Source: CAJXOW01 sp964421495 (GTDB lineage: Bacteria; Bacteroidota; Rhodothermia; Balneolales; Balneolaceae). From it: DNA of 10,961 bases. Below are positions 1 through 6,707 of the stretch, piece by piece. The notes under the pieces are model-generated. The model saw only the letters and a list, made by a program, of their open reading frames with translations. It ran no database searches and was not told the origin of the DNA. Each line of letters opens with the position of its first letter. The stretch's first letter is position 1. Made by a program: the position numbers and the translations under genes. The stretch covers positions 1-10,961 of the forward strand of contig CAYQXO010000097.1 of NCBI GenBank assembly GCA_964421495.1, given 5' to 3'.

Positions 1-1
1 A

Positions 2-124
2 AACAGTGGTATCAATGCAATAGTAAAAGCTGAACACGTTATTACTATAAGAGAAGATAACGATGGTACCGAAGTAAACAGCAATAAATTGGATGGTCGG
101 CAGCCGGTTCTTAGTGGACGGTGA
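2..124 (+). CDS. Possible C-terminal fragment of an upstream gene
   Basis: Frame 2 is open from the left edge for 40 codons and stops with TGA at 122-124; the other two forward frames stop early. The translation ends in a polar tail, with the readable stretch VKAEHVITIREDNDGTEV, and has no recognisable motif. A 40-codon open stretch can occur by chance, so this is only a plausible gene tail. It lies 40 bases before the next start, on the same strand. I cannot name the product. Confidence 0.3.
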   Translation, partial: NSGINAIVKAEHVITIREDNDGTEVNSNKLDGRQPVLSGR

Positions 125-164
125 CAGGGCGACATCCTGAATAGATCCAAGATTATCAGCAACC

Positions 165-833
165 ATGTTTGATACAGCCCATCTATCGGAAATGACGCTG
201 GATGATCTGCGGAATTTGGCGCAAACCGGGGAGGGGATGTACCTCGAGTTTAAGCGAACTATTCCTTCCGCCGAGAAAATAGCGCGTGAAATTGCCGCTT
301 TTGCCAATAGTAAGGGTGGCCGGATATTGGTGGGAGTGGATGATGATAAGAGCCTGGTCGGTATTGAAGCGTACCAGGAAGATGAGTACCTGCTTAGCAA
401 AGCAGCCCGCGAGAACTGTATCCCCGAGGTCAATATAACGATGGAGCTGGTCCACCTGGGCGAACGTGATATCCTGATTGTCAGCATTCCGGGTGACGGG
501 AATAGACCGGTGTACGTGCAGGCTGAGGGAGAAGAGACAGTGTATATTCGGGACCGCGACAAAAGCGTGGTTGCCAGCAATGAACGTGTTATGCTTCTGA
601 CGAAAGAATCATCCTCCAATGGAGTCAGGTTTGAATACGGTCCCCGGGAGCGAAAGCTGTTCCGATACTTGAATGAATATGAAAAAATCACCGCCGTGAA
701 ATATTCGGATCTTATTGATGCGAGTGATGAGCAGGCGGCCGAAATTCTTATAAACCTGGTCAGTGCCGGCATTTTGAAATTGATTACACAGGACCAGAAA
801 GAGTATTTTTGTTTTACCCGGCAAAGCCGGTAA
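165..833 (+). CDS. Small AlbA_2/Schlafen-like domain protein with C-terminal helical (winged-helix-like) region
   Basis: A 222-residue protein. Residues about 20-140 match the AlbA_2 (Schlafen AlbA-like, older name 'divergent AAA_4') fold: the EFK motif at 28-30, the segment REIAAFANSKGG at 41-52 and the strand LVGVDDD at 55-61. These are the typical nucleic-acid or nucleotide-contacting elements of that family. After a linker, residues about 160-217 (RERKLFRYLNEYEKITAVKY onward) look like a small winged-helix module, as in many AlbA_2 proteins thought to be transcriptional regulators. It is short for the family, whose members often exceed 400 residues and carry an ATPase-like middle part; that part is absent here. 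The ATG at 165 has no Shine-Dalgarno, like most genes here. A role in regulation or nucleic-acid binding is inferred; the target is unknown. A CCGGC-AAA-GCCGG hairpin (818-830) directly precedes the stop codon. Confidence 0.85.
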   Translation: MFDTAHLSEMTLDDLRNLAQTGEGMYLEFKRTIPSAEKIAREIAAFANSKGGRILVGVDDDKSLVGIEAYQEDEYLLSKAARENCIPEVNITMELVHLGERDILIVSIPGDGNRPVYVQAEGEETVYIRDRDKSVVASNERVMLLTKESSSNGVRFEYGPRERKLFRYLNEYEKITAVKYSDLIDASDEQAAEILINLVSAGILKLITQDQKEYFCFTRQSR

Positions 834-937
834 GTAAATTCCGTTTGTAGAGGCGGATGCTGCCTGCTATCTTAAAATAATAGAAGCACCTGTGACGTTA
901 TGCAGTTTCATTGAACTAAAAGAAGTATAACGAACTA

Positions 938-1107
938 CCAGGAGGTTGTTGGATTTTCCGGGTCGCAGCGTGAATCCCGACAACTGTCAGGATAAGAAGG
1001 TTTTGGCCGATTTTGACGTAGTATAGCGAAGTTATCCAAAAAATCGGTGTAAAACGCCAAAATCGATTTTTCTGCAGTAGATTTATGTAATTCCGACCGC
1101 CTCCTGG
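938..1107 (+). ncRNA. Candidate structured RNA or 5' leader before the Fe-S carrier gene
   Basis: In the gap between the AlbA_2 gene and the Fe-S carrier gene, 938-952 can pair with 1093-1107 in a 15-position helix with two G.U pairs and one mismatch. Inside it, 999-1007 pairs with 1056-1064 and 1008-1014 with 1040-1046, separated by a 9-base bulge, forming one long internal arm. An alternative pairing exists: 945-952 (GTTGTTGG) can also pair with 977-984 (CCGACAAC), which would open the outer helix. The length of about 170 bases, the closing stem and the single long arm could suit a 6S-like RNA or a switching leader. I recognise no conserved family sequence, and no promoter or terminator was identified. 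The pairing was found by eye and could be chance. Confidence 0.3.
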
Positions 1108-1129
1108 GTTGATCTAATAAACGGTAGTT

Positions 1130-1594
1130 ATGGCTGAGGACGAACAACTGGACGATGTAATTTCTGAACTGGTTGATGACGATGCGGATGAGGGGGCGGA
1201 AGGTGCTCCAACGTCTGCTGTCAAGGCTCCCCCGGAAGAAACCGATGATTCCGATACGGAAGAGGTACAGCCGATTCGTCTGACCGAGCGGGCGGCGAGC
1301 CAGGTGAAGAAAATTAAATCGGAGGAAGGACTGGGGGATGATATATATCTCCGCGTGGCGGTCGAAGGTGGAGGATGTTCCGGCCTGAGCTATAAACTGG
1401 GTTTTGATGAGCAGGGAGAGGACGACCAGGTGGTAGAAAGCCATGGCGTGCAAATCGTCGTTGATTTCCGACATAAACTCTACCTGGACGGAATAGTCGT
1501 TGATTATCCGGATGGACTGGACGCGCGCGGTTTTACGTTTGACAATCCCAATGCCTCCGAAACCTGCGGCTGCGGCTCCTCTTTTGCAACCTGA
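1130..1594 (+). CDS. Iron-sulfur cluster carrier of the IscA/SufA/ErpA (HesB) family with acidic N-terminal extension
   Basis: The protein has 154 residues. Residues about 49-154 are a complete A-type Fe-S carrier domain, starting IRLTERAASQVKKI. It has all three conserved cysteines: Cys83 in the GGGCSG motif, and Cys146 and Cys148 in the C-terminal CGCGSSF motif. These proteins bind a [2Fe-2S] or [4Fe-4S] cluster between subunits and pass it to target enzymes in the cytoplasm. Usual length is 105-120, so about 48 residues are extra. That tail holds about 19 Asp/Glu and a single Lys, and looks disordered. The ATG at 1130 is the only start codon I see before the domain, so the tail seems real. 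No other isc or suf gene is visible nearby, so assignment to IscA, SufA or ErpA is not possible. A possible structured leader lies just upstream. Confidence 0.93.
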   Translation: MAEDEQLDDVISELVDDDADEGAEGAPTSAVKAPPEETDDSDTEEVQPIRLTERAASQVKKIKSEEGLGDDIYLRVAVEGGGCSGLSYKLGFDEQGEDDQVVESHGVQIVVDFRHKLYLDGIVVDYPDGLDARGFTFDNPNASETCGCGSSFAT

Positions 1595-1695
1595 AAGCCG
1601 GTGACTTTTTAGTTGCGCAGTATTTCATAATTCCTATTTGCTTTCCGCATGAATATGCCTTTCCTGCCATTTGGGGATTCCTGGATCGAATTTTT

Positions 1696-1723
1696 TTGCG
1701 CCAACCATTTTCTTGTACCTTTC
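1696..1723 (+). promoter_or_regulatory. Possible Bacteroidota-type promoter of dapB
   Basis: TTG at 1696-1698 (end of a T-run) is followed after 17 bases by TACCTTTC at 1716-1723. This is one base off the Bacteroidota -7 consensus TAnnTTTG, and the TTG is a reasonable -33 element. A start of transcription near 1730 would leave a short leader before the ATG codons at 1747 and 1762. It was matched by eye, so confidence is low. Confidence 0.25.
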
Positions 1724-1761
1724 AGCTTGAATAATTGACAATCAAAATGGATGGGAAAACT

Positions 1762-2514
1762 ATGAATATAGCGTTAATCGGGCATGGACAAATGGGCCAA
1801 CGCATTGAAGCGTTGAGTGAAGAAGCGGATGCCGACGTGGAATTGATATTGGATGAGCACAATAACGAGGATGGAGAGGGCATTACCGAGGAAGCCATGG
1901 AATCCATTGATGTGGCCATCGATTTTTCCCATCCCGACGCTTTTATTATCAATTTTGACAAGGTGTTGATGACGGGAACCCCGCTGGTCATTGGAACCAC
2001 GGGCTGGCTGAATCGGATCCAGCAAAAGGATTCGAAATGTAAAGAGGCCGACACGCCCGTCATTTACGGGTCCAATTTTTCCCTGGGCGTACAACTGTTT
2101 GCCAAACTCATCCGGAGAGCGGGTGAGTTGTTTGGAAGCAGTGAACTGTTTGACGAGGCGCTGAATGAAGTCCACCATACCCGCAAAGCGGATGCCCCCA
2201 GTGGAACGGCTTATACGCTGGCCCAGCAGTTTTTGGAAGGAGCCGGACAGGAACGCGATATCGAGTATGGGGTGCCTGAAGAGGGACGTGTGGATTCGGA
2301 CCACTTTTATGTTACCTCCCAGCGTCTGGGAAGCGTATTCGGGGAGCATCAGTTGCGGCTCAACTCGGCTTTCGACGATATTGAAATCACCCACCGGGCC
2401 CGGTCACGCGACGCTTTTGCCTCGGGCGCATTGCAGGCGGCTCGCTGGGTCGTCACGCAAAAACCGGGTTTCTATCGCATCGAGGACGTGGTAGCGGACG
2501 TGGCTCAATCCTGA
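1762..2514 (+). CDS. dapB: 4-hydroxy-tetrahydrodipicolinate reductase
   Basis: Cytoplasmic enzyme of the diaminopimelate/lysine pathway; it reduces (hydroxy)tetrahydrodipicolinate with NAD(P)H, feeding peptidoglycan and lysine synthesis. With the start at 1762 the protein has 250 residues, near the short form common in Bacteroidota. Visible motifs, numbered from that start: Rossmann loop GHGQMG (7-12), AIDFSHPDA (52-60), GTTGW (78-82), SNFSLGV (104-110) and the family signature EVHHTRKADAPSGTA (136-150). His138 and Lys142 correspond to the catalytic pair. The end SRDAFASGALQAARW is also typical. ATG 1762 is preferred because DapB proteins normally begin M-x-I-A-L-I-G. In-frame ATG at 1747 and TTG at 1735 are alternatives adding 5 or 9 residues. 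No other dap gene is adjacent. Its 3' end overlaps the convergent ndh gene by 10 bases. Confidence 0.96.
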   Translation: MNIALIGHGQMGQRIEALSEEADADVELILDEHNNEDGEGITEEAMESIDVAIDFSHPDAFIINFDKVLMTGTPLVIGTTGWLNRIQQKDSKCKEADTPVIYGSNFSLGVQLFAKLIRRAGELFGSSELFDEALNEVHHTRKADAPSGTAYTLAQQFLEGAGQERDIEYGVPEEGRVDSDHFYVTSQRLGSVFGEHQLRLNSAFDDIEITHRARSRDAFASGALQAARWVVTQKPGFYRIEDVVADVAQS

Positions 2515-3812
2515 GCATCCGGGTCAAAGTCCTCTTCCGAGTAGGAACGGCCCATGCGACGCGTAATGAGGCGGACGCCGCGGTCGAGGGTGAGGTAGTG
2601 CCACATCCACTCGGCCATCACCCTGAAGCGGTTGCGGAAGCCGATGAGGTAGAGAATGTGCACAAAACACCAGATCAGCCAGGCGAAAAAGCCCTTGAAT
2701 TTGAGTCCCTTGATATCGGCCACCGCCTTGGCCCGCCCAATCGTAGCCATGGTACCCTTGTCGATATAGGTGAAGCGTTTTCGTTGTTCTTTAGGCAATT
2801 GCTTTTTCAGAATGCGTCCCACATACCGCCCTTGTTGCAGGGCTACGGGTGCGAGGGCGGGATAGGGTTCGCCTTCCGGGTCCTTCTGGTGGGCGGCATC
2901 ACCGATCACGAATATATGGGGATATCCCGGCAAGCTGCAATCCTCTTCCACGTAAACACGACCCGCCTTGTCGGTCGGCATATCGAGCGTCTGTATTAAC
3001 GGAGAAGCCGAAACGCCGGCCGCCCAGATCGTATTGGGAGTTTCTATAAATCGGTCGCCTATTTCGACCCCGTCCTCGCGCACGTCGGTAACCGGCGAGT
3101 CGAGCAGCACATTGACGCCCAGGTCTTCGAGGTCCTCGCGGGCCTTTTCAGACAGGGAGGGGGGATAGGGATTCAGGATCCGCGGCATGGCCTCCACCAG
3201 GTAAATTTGGGTGTCATCGGCCGTAAAGTTCCGATAATCCCGGATCAGTTGTTTTTTCGCAATTTCGGCGATGGCCCCGGCCATCTCGACCCCGCTGGGG
3301 CCCCCGCCGATAATCACGTAATTCAGATACTTTTGACGCTCGTCGGGATCCCCGGTTTCCTCCGCCTTTTCGAGGGACACCAGAATGCGCTCCCGGATAT
3401 GAAGGGCGTCGGCCAGTGTTTTGAGTCCGGGGGCGTTCCGGCTCCATTTTTTATTCCCGAAATAACTGTAGCGGGCGCCGGGTGCCAGCACCAGCTCGTC
3501 AAAATCGATTTCGCGGTCGTCCTGCAGCAGCAGTTTTTGTTTTTCTTTGTGAACCTCCACGACCGTACCCATAAGCACGTTGAAGTTTTTACGTTTTCGA
3601 AAGATGGAGCGAATCGGCGAGGCGATGTCGCCCGGGTTGAGCGCGGCCGTGGCCACCTGGTACAGGAGAGGTTGAAAAAGGTGATGATTGGTTTTGTCAA
3701 TGATGGTGACGTCCACGGACTTCGTGCGCAGGGCCCGCGCTGCGGCGAGACCTCCGAAGCCGCCTCCGACTATTACAATGTGACGTCGTTTCGATGTTGG
3801 GGTGGGTGACAC
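2505..3812 (-). CDS. ndh: Type II NADH:quinone oxidoreductase (NDH-2)
   Basis: Flavoprotein of 435 residues that oxidises NADH and reduces membrane quinone without pumping protons. It has two nucleotide-binding sites: FAD site IVGGGFGGLAAARAL (14-28), with NHHLFQPLLYQVATAAL (42-58) behind it, and NADH site VIIGGGPSGVEMAGAIAE (166-183). The FAD ribityl-contact motif IFVIGDAA is at 300-307. APVALQQGRYVG (321-332) matches the quinone-site region. Residues about 373-391 (KGFFAWLIWCFVHILYLIG) form the C-terminal hydrophobic segment that ties NDH-2 to the inner face of the membrane. The start is GTG at 3812, since there is no in-frame ATG before the FAD site, and it has no Shine-Dalgarno. It begins only 7 bases after the hslO stop, so it is probably expressed from the hslO promoter. 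Related FAD-dependent sulfide:quinone oxidoreductases are less likely given the C-terminal membrane segment and overall fit. Confidence 0.93.
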   Translation of the reverse strand: MSPTPTSKRRHIVIVGGGFGGLAAARALRTKSVDVTIIDKTNHHLFQPLLYQVATAALNPGDIASPIRSIFRKRKNFNVLMGTVVEVHKEKQKLLLQDDREIDFDELVLAPGARYSYFGNKKWSRNAPGLKTLADALHIRERILVSLEKAEETGDPDERQKYLNYVIIGGGPSGVEMAGAIAEIAKKQLIRDYRNFTADDTQIYLVEAMPRILNPYPPSLSEKAREDLEDLGVNVLLDSPVTDVREDGVEIGDRFIETPNTIWAAGVSASPLIQTLDMPTDKAGRVYVEEDCSLPGYPHIFVIGDAAHQKDPEGEPYPALAPVALQQGRYVGRILKKQLPKEQRKRFTYIDKGTMATIGRAKAVADIKGLKFKGFFAWLIWCFVHILYLIGFRNRFRVMAEWMWHYLTLDRGVRLITRRMGRSYSEEDFDPDAQD

Positions 3813-3819
3813 GAGATAT

Positions 3820-4725
3820 TCAGTTGAGTTTGGCTTTGGCGTTATCGATAATCGTATCGATTTCCTCGGGAGTTATATTGTACCGTTCGTTACAGTAATG
3901 GCACACCAGTTCCTGTCCCTCGTTTCGCATCTCTTTGAGTTCGTCGTAACTGACCATGGCAAGCGCATCCTTGAATCGCTTGCGAGTGCAGCGGCAGAAG
4001 AAGTCGACCGGCTGCCGATCCAGTTCACGGGTGGAAAGCGGACTCACCGCCATGTGCATGATGTCGTCGATATAATAGTCGTTGCGCAAGAGCAGGTTTA
4101 TCGAGTTGAGTTCCTCGAGGTTCTTCTGCAGTTCATCAATTTTGCCGTCGGGTGCATCGGGAAGGCGTTGAATAAGAACGCCGCCGGCTTCTCCGACCCG
4201 ACCGCTGTCGTCAATGCCGACGTCAAGCATGATAGCCGAGGGAACCTGTTCCGATTGCACCATAAAGTGAGCCAGGTCGGCCGTCACGTCCCCTTTGACC
4301 AGCTTGACGGTGCTGGTACGGGGATTCGATTCGTTGTACAGGGTTTTCGAAAACGTCATAATCCCGATACCGAGTCCGTTGCCGATCGACTGATCCTCTT
4401 TGGAATAGTCCAGTTCGGCGCCGGGATGCCGGGCGTATCCCCGGATCTCGCCGACCCGGTTGGCTTCGGCGACCAGCATACCGACGGGGCCGTTACCCTC
4501 CAGGCGGAGCTGGATGCGCTCCTCGCCCTTGAGTTCGGAGGCCATCAGCATGGCACCGGTTAAGGCCCGACCCAGAAGTACGGTATTCAATAAAGAGAGA
4601 TGATGTTTCCTGCGGGCCGTTTTTATGACATCGGTCGTCTTCACCACCGATACCTTGAAGTGTCCGTCCTGTGTGATGCCCTTGATCAGGCGGTCTTTGT
4701 TTTTAAAATCTTGTTTGTCCATCAT
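3820..4725 (-). CDS. hslO: Redox-regulated chaperone Hsp33
   Basis: A 301-residue protein, slightly longer than the usual 290. Hsp33 is a cytoplasmic holdase: reduced protein binds zinc through four cysteines and is inactive, and oxidants such as hypochlorite release zinc and expose a substrate-binding surface. The four cysteines are present as a CxC pair (Cys244, Cys246) and a CxxC pair (Cys275, Cys278) in the C-terminal switch, spaced as in the family. The N-terminal core has typical segments, such as SLLNTVLLGRALTGAMLMAS (44-63), GNGPVGMLVAEAN (77-89) and VRGYARHP-like IRGYARHP (94-101). The start codon is the first of two adjacent ATGs (4725 and 4722), without a Shine-Dalgarno. It is the first gene of a likely two-gene unit with ndh. 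Pairing an oxidant sensor with NADH dehydrogenase suggests joint expression under respiratory or oxidative stress; this is inference. Confidence 0.96.
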   Translation of the reverse strand: MMDKQDFKNKDRLIKGITQDGHFKVSVVKTTDVIKTARRKHHLSLLNTVLLGRALTGAMLMASELKGEERIQLRLEGNGPVGMLVAEANRVGEIRGYARHPGAELDYSKEDQSIGNGLGIGIMTFSKTLYNESNPRTSTVKLVKGDVTADLAHFMVQSEQVPSAIMLDVGIDDSGRVGEAGGVLIQRLPDAPDGKIDELQKNLEELNSINLLLRNDYYIDDIMHMAVSPLSTRELDRQPVDFFCRCTRKRFKDALAMVSYDELKEMRNEGQELVCHYCNERYNITPEEIDTIIDNAKAKLN

Positions 4726-4876
4726 AGGGGGTTATTGGTACTGTCTGCAAGTCCACGTTCGAAATACTTTCGATGCTCAAGACAAGCAGGAACAAATAGC
4801 GGTTGTTGTGTGATACTTTAATTCCATAATGCACTGTGATATTAAAGTCCGCCGGGGTATGCAGTATTTTTAAGCG

Positions 4877-4910
4877 GGAATTGCACCCTGAGGGTGCCAG
4901 GTGCAATTTC
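4877..4910. repeat. Hairpin with two alternative pairings upstream of hslO
   Basis: 4877-4887 pairs with 4900-4910 in 11 positions with one G.U, leaving a 12-base loop. A competing perfect 6-base hairpin forms between 4883-4888 (GCACCC) and 4892-4897 (GGGTGC) with a TGA loop. Both use the same left strand, so they exclude each other. It lies 152-185 bases upstream of the hslO start and could be in its leader or be an operator. No T-run follows on the plus strand; on the minus strand TTAAAAATA follows closely. Confidence 0.4.
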
Positions 4911-5077
4911 GCTGACCCGAAATATCGACCCTGACTGCAGCCCGTAAGCTTCCAAATTAATACAATGGAGAAACAACGGCTTTATTGCCTTCAGAGTTAT
5001 TAAGAAAAACGAATGGAAGGTATTAAGGAGGATCTGTTCCTTGTCCGTATTAAACGGGTGAAAAATAATGATTTTTA

Positions 5078-5134
5078 CTGGGAGTCTGTCGGACTTTTTT
5101 TCGCTACGATCCGAAAAGTACGACAGGCTCCCAG
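5078..5134. repeat. 57-base near-perfect palindrome, possible fused transposon ends
   Basis: 5078-5099 pairs with 5113-5134 over 22 positions, broken by one G/A mismatch and softened by two G.U pairs. The outer sequence is CTGGGAGTCTGTCGGACTTT on the left and its near-complement on the right, with a 13-base spacer. The pattern resembles two short terminal inverted repeats of an insertion sequence brought together, but no transposase remnant is seen. It could alternatively act as a bidirectional terminator, since the left arm ends in a T-run. Confidence 0.55.
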
Positions 5135-5199
5135 AAATCTCGGATACCATTCCGGGTCAACTCTTCCGCCGCTTATTAACGACGGGTTTGATGCACCAC

Positions 5200-5347
5200 C
5201 CGGGTCGGGCGACCGTGCCGGAGAACTAAAAATTTTTCGAACAGATTTCGTTAGAAGCCAGAAAATCAGTCCTTGTCGGCTGCTAATAAAAAGATAGCAA
5301 AGCCGTGAGAAAAAATTTTCAATCGAAGGCACGGTCGCCCGACCCGG
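5200..5347. repeat. MITE-like element with perfect 20-base terminal inverted repeats
   Basis: 5200-5219 (CCGGGTCGGGCGACCGTGCC) is repeated in exact inverse at 5328-5347, giving a 148-base unit. Just inside the arms the sequences remain partly complementary, with an A/T-rich stretch on each side (AAAAATTTTT near 5228-5237 and AAAAAATTTT near 5310-5319). Each arm contains its own small palindrome GGTCG-GG-CGACC. The interior also has a hairpin, 5277-5285 with 5295-5305. It encodes nothing recognisable. No clear target duplication flanks it. It sits 23 bases past the stop of the leucine dehydrogenase gene, so it may also work as a 3' RNA structure. Confidence 0.6.
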
Positions 5348-5370
5348 ATACGGCAACGCCCAACAGAATC

Positions 5371-6543
5371 CTAATACCGATCTTTCATATACATTTCGCC
5401 CAGGCGACCCGAGAAATTGCTGTTCGGTGCGTATATTTTGTGAATACGTCTGACCGAATCAATTCGCTGCTCGGCCAGTACATTGGAGGCCTGGAAGGTC
5501 AACGTATCATGTTCGTCCGCGTAATTCAGGATATTATAGATGGTATCGTAGATTCGAGAGGCTTGTTTATAGGCTCGATCTTCATGGTATCCCTCCAGCT
5601 CGCAAAATACGTTGATCAGGCCGCCGGCATTGATAACGTAGTCAGGGGCATACAGGATGTCGGCATCCCACAGCATTTGTCCGTGGCGATCCTCTTCATC
5701 CAGTACATTGTTGGCGGCACCGGCGATGATATCGCACTTCAGTTGTTTAATGGTTTCGTCGTTGATAATTCCTCCGAGGGCACAGGGACTGAAAATATCC
5801 ACATCCAGTCCGTAGATATCCCCGGGATCTACAACGGTGGCCCCGGTGCGTTCCGCTACTTCATGAACTTTTTCTTCGTCGATATCGCTGATGTATAGAT
5901 CGGCATTTTCTTTGCTGAGATAATCGGCGAGATGAGAGCTTACGTGTCCGGCCCCCTGGATCGCGATTTTACGATCGCCGAGCGAATCCGTACCGTAGGC
6001 TTTTTGGGAACAGGCTTTCATTCCCATGTATACGCCGTAAGCCGTAACCGGCGACGGATCACCGCCCCCGCCCAGGTAATGGGGAATGCCGGTTACGTAT
6101 TTGGTTTCCATGTGCACCCATTCCATGTCCTGCACATCGATGCCGACATCCTCGGCCGTTATATATCGTCCGGCCAATCCGTCGACATACCGCCCAAATG
6201 CGCGAAATAAGGCTTCGCTTTTTTCGGTTTTGGGATCGCCGATAATTACCGCTTTGCCGCCGCCCAGGTTAAGCCCGGAAATGGCGGCTTTGTAGGTCAT
6301 GCCCCGGGAAAGGCGCAGTACGTCCCGGATAGCTTCATCTTCGTTATTGTAGTTCCACATTCGAACTCCGCCGAGAGCGGGTCCCAGCGTCGTGTCGTGA
6401 ATAGCAATAATGGCCTTGAGTCCGATCTGTGGTTCGGAGCACATGACAATCTGTTCGTGTTCCCGGCTTTGAAGTCGTTCAAATAGCGGGAAAGCTGACT
6501 TGGTCTCCTCTTCTACCCCGGCTAGTGTGTGAGAATTATTCAT
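5371..6543 (-). CDS. Leucine dehydrogenase (Glu/Leu/Phe/Val dehydrogenase family)
   Basis: A cytoplasmic NAD-dependent enzyme that deaminates leucine, valine and isoleucine to their 2-oxo acids, or runs in reverse to fix ammonia; it serves branched-chain amino-acid breakdown and supply of branched fatty-acid primers. The 390-residue protein closely follows Bacillus leucine dehydrogenase through long shared stretches: GLKAIIAIHDTTLGPALGG (41-59), RGMTYK (80-85), GLNLGGGKAVIIGDP (90-104), GRYITAEDVG (125-134) and NPSPVTAYGV-like DPSPVTAYGV. Lys85 and Lys97 match the substrate and catalytic lysines. The NAD loop is GAGHVS near 217-222, and IAGAANN and YAPDYVINAGG follow. It has about 20 extra N-terminal residues. 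ATG at 6543 is used, without a Shine-Dalgarno. It is a single gene, divergent from the PilX-like gene with 263 bases between. Phenylalanine or valine preference cannot be excluded. Confidence 0.94.
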   Translation of the reverse strand: MNNSHTLAGVEEETKSAFPLFERLQSREHEQIVMCSEPQIGLKAIIAIHDTTLGPALGGVRMWNYNNEDEAIRDVLRLSRGMTYKAAISGLNLGGGKAVIIGDPKTEKSEALFRAFGRYVDGLAGRYITAEDVGIDVQDMEWVHMETKYVTGIPHYLGGGGDPSPVTAYGVYMGMKACSQKAYGTDSLGDRKIAIQGAGHVSSHLADYLSKENADLYISDIDEEKVHEVAERTGATVVDPGDIYGLDVDIFSPCALGGIINDETIKQLKCDIIAGAANNVLDEEDRHGQMLWDADILYAPDYVINAGGLINVFCELEGYHEDRAYKQASRIYDTIYNILNYADEHDTLTFQASNVLAEQRIDSVRRIHKIYAPNSNFSGRLGEMYMKDRY

Positions 6544-6707
6544 ATAAAAATCAGTTTTATAATATTATTTAGAGACTTTCCAGATGATACCTCGTATTGG
6601 TAAAAAGTACTGGTTAAAATATAGAAAAGCGCTTCCAGAAATCATAGGTTTACTCGGTTACTAAACCACCTCAATTACAGCCTTACAAACATTAATAATT
6701 TATAATA

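Larger units (their letters stand above)
4726..5370. other. Gene-free region between hslO and leucine dehydrogenase
   Basis: These 645 bases contain no convincing gene. The short open frames either cross the palindromes or have no family features. hslO is transcribed leftward from here and the leucine dehydrogenase gene ends here, so the region should hold the hslO promoter and the terminator of the dehydrogenase gene. It contains three separate palindromic structures, listed on their own. No tRNA was seen. Confidence 0.7.

Noticed and set aside
935..1474. A 179-codon minus-strand open frame opposite the Fe-S carrier gene
   Set aside because: It lies antisense to a gene with all conserved cysteines and has no family features itself; its tail falls in the possible RNA structure.
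3207..4563. Long plus-strand open frames (200 and 253 codons) opposite ndh and hslO
   Set aside because: Both are antisense to well-recognised genes; codon use in those genes leaves few stop codons on the other strand.
5013..5297. A 94-codon plus-strand open frame in the hslO/leucine dehydrogenase gap
   Set aside because: It runs through the 57-base palindrome and into the 148-base inverted-repeat element, with no motif; repeat-derived open frame is more likely.
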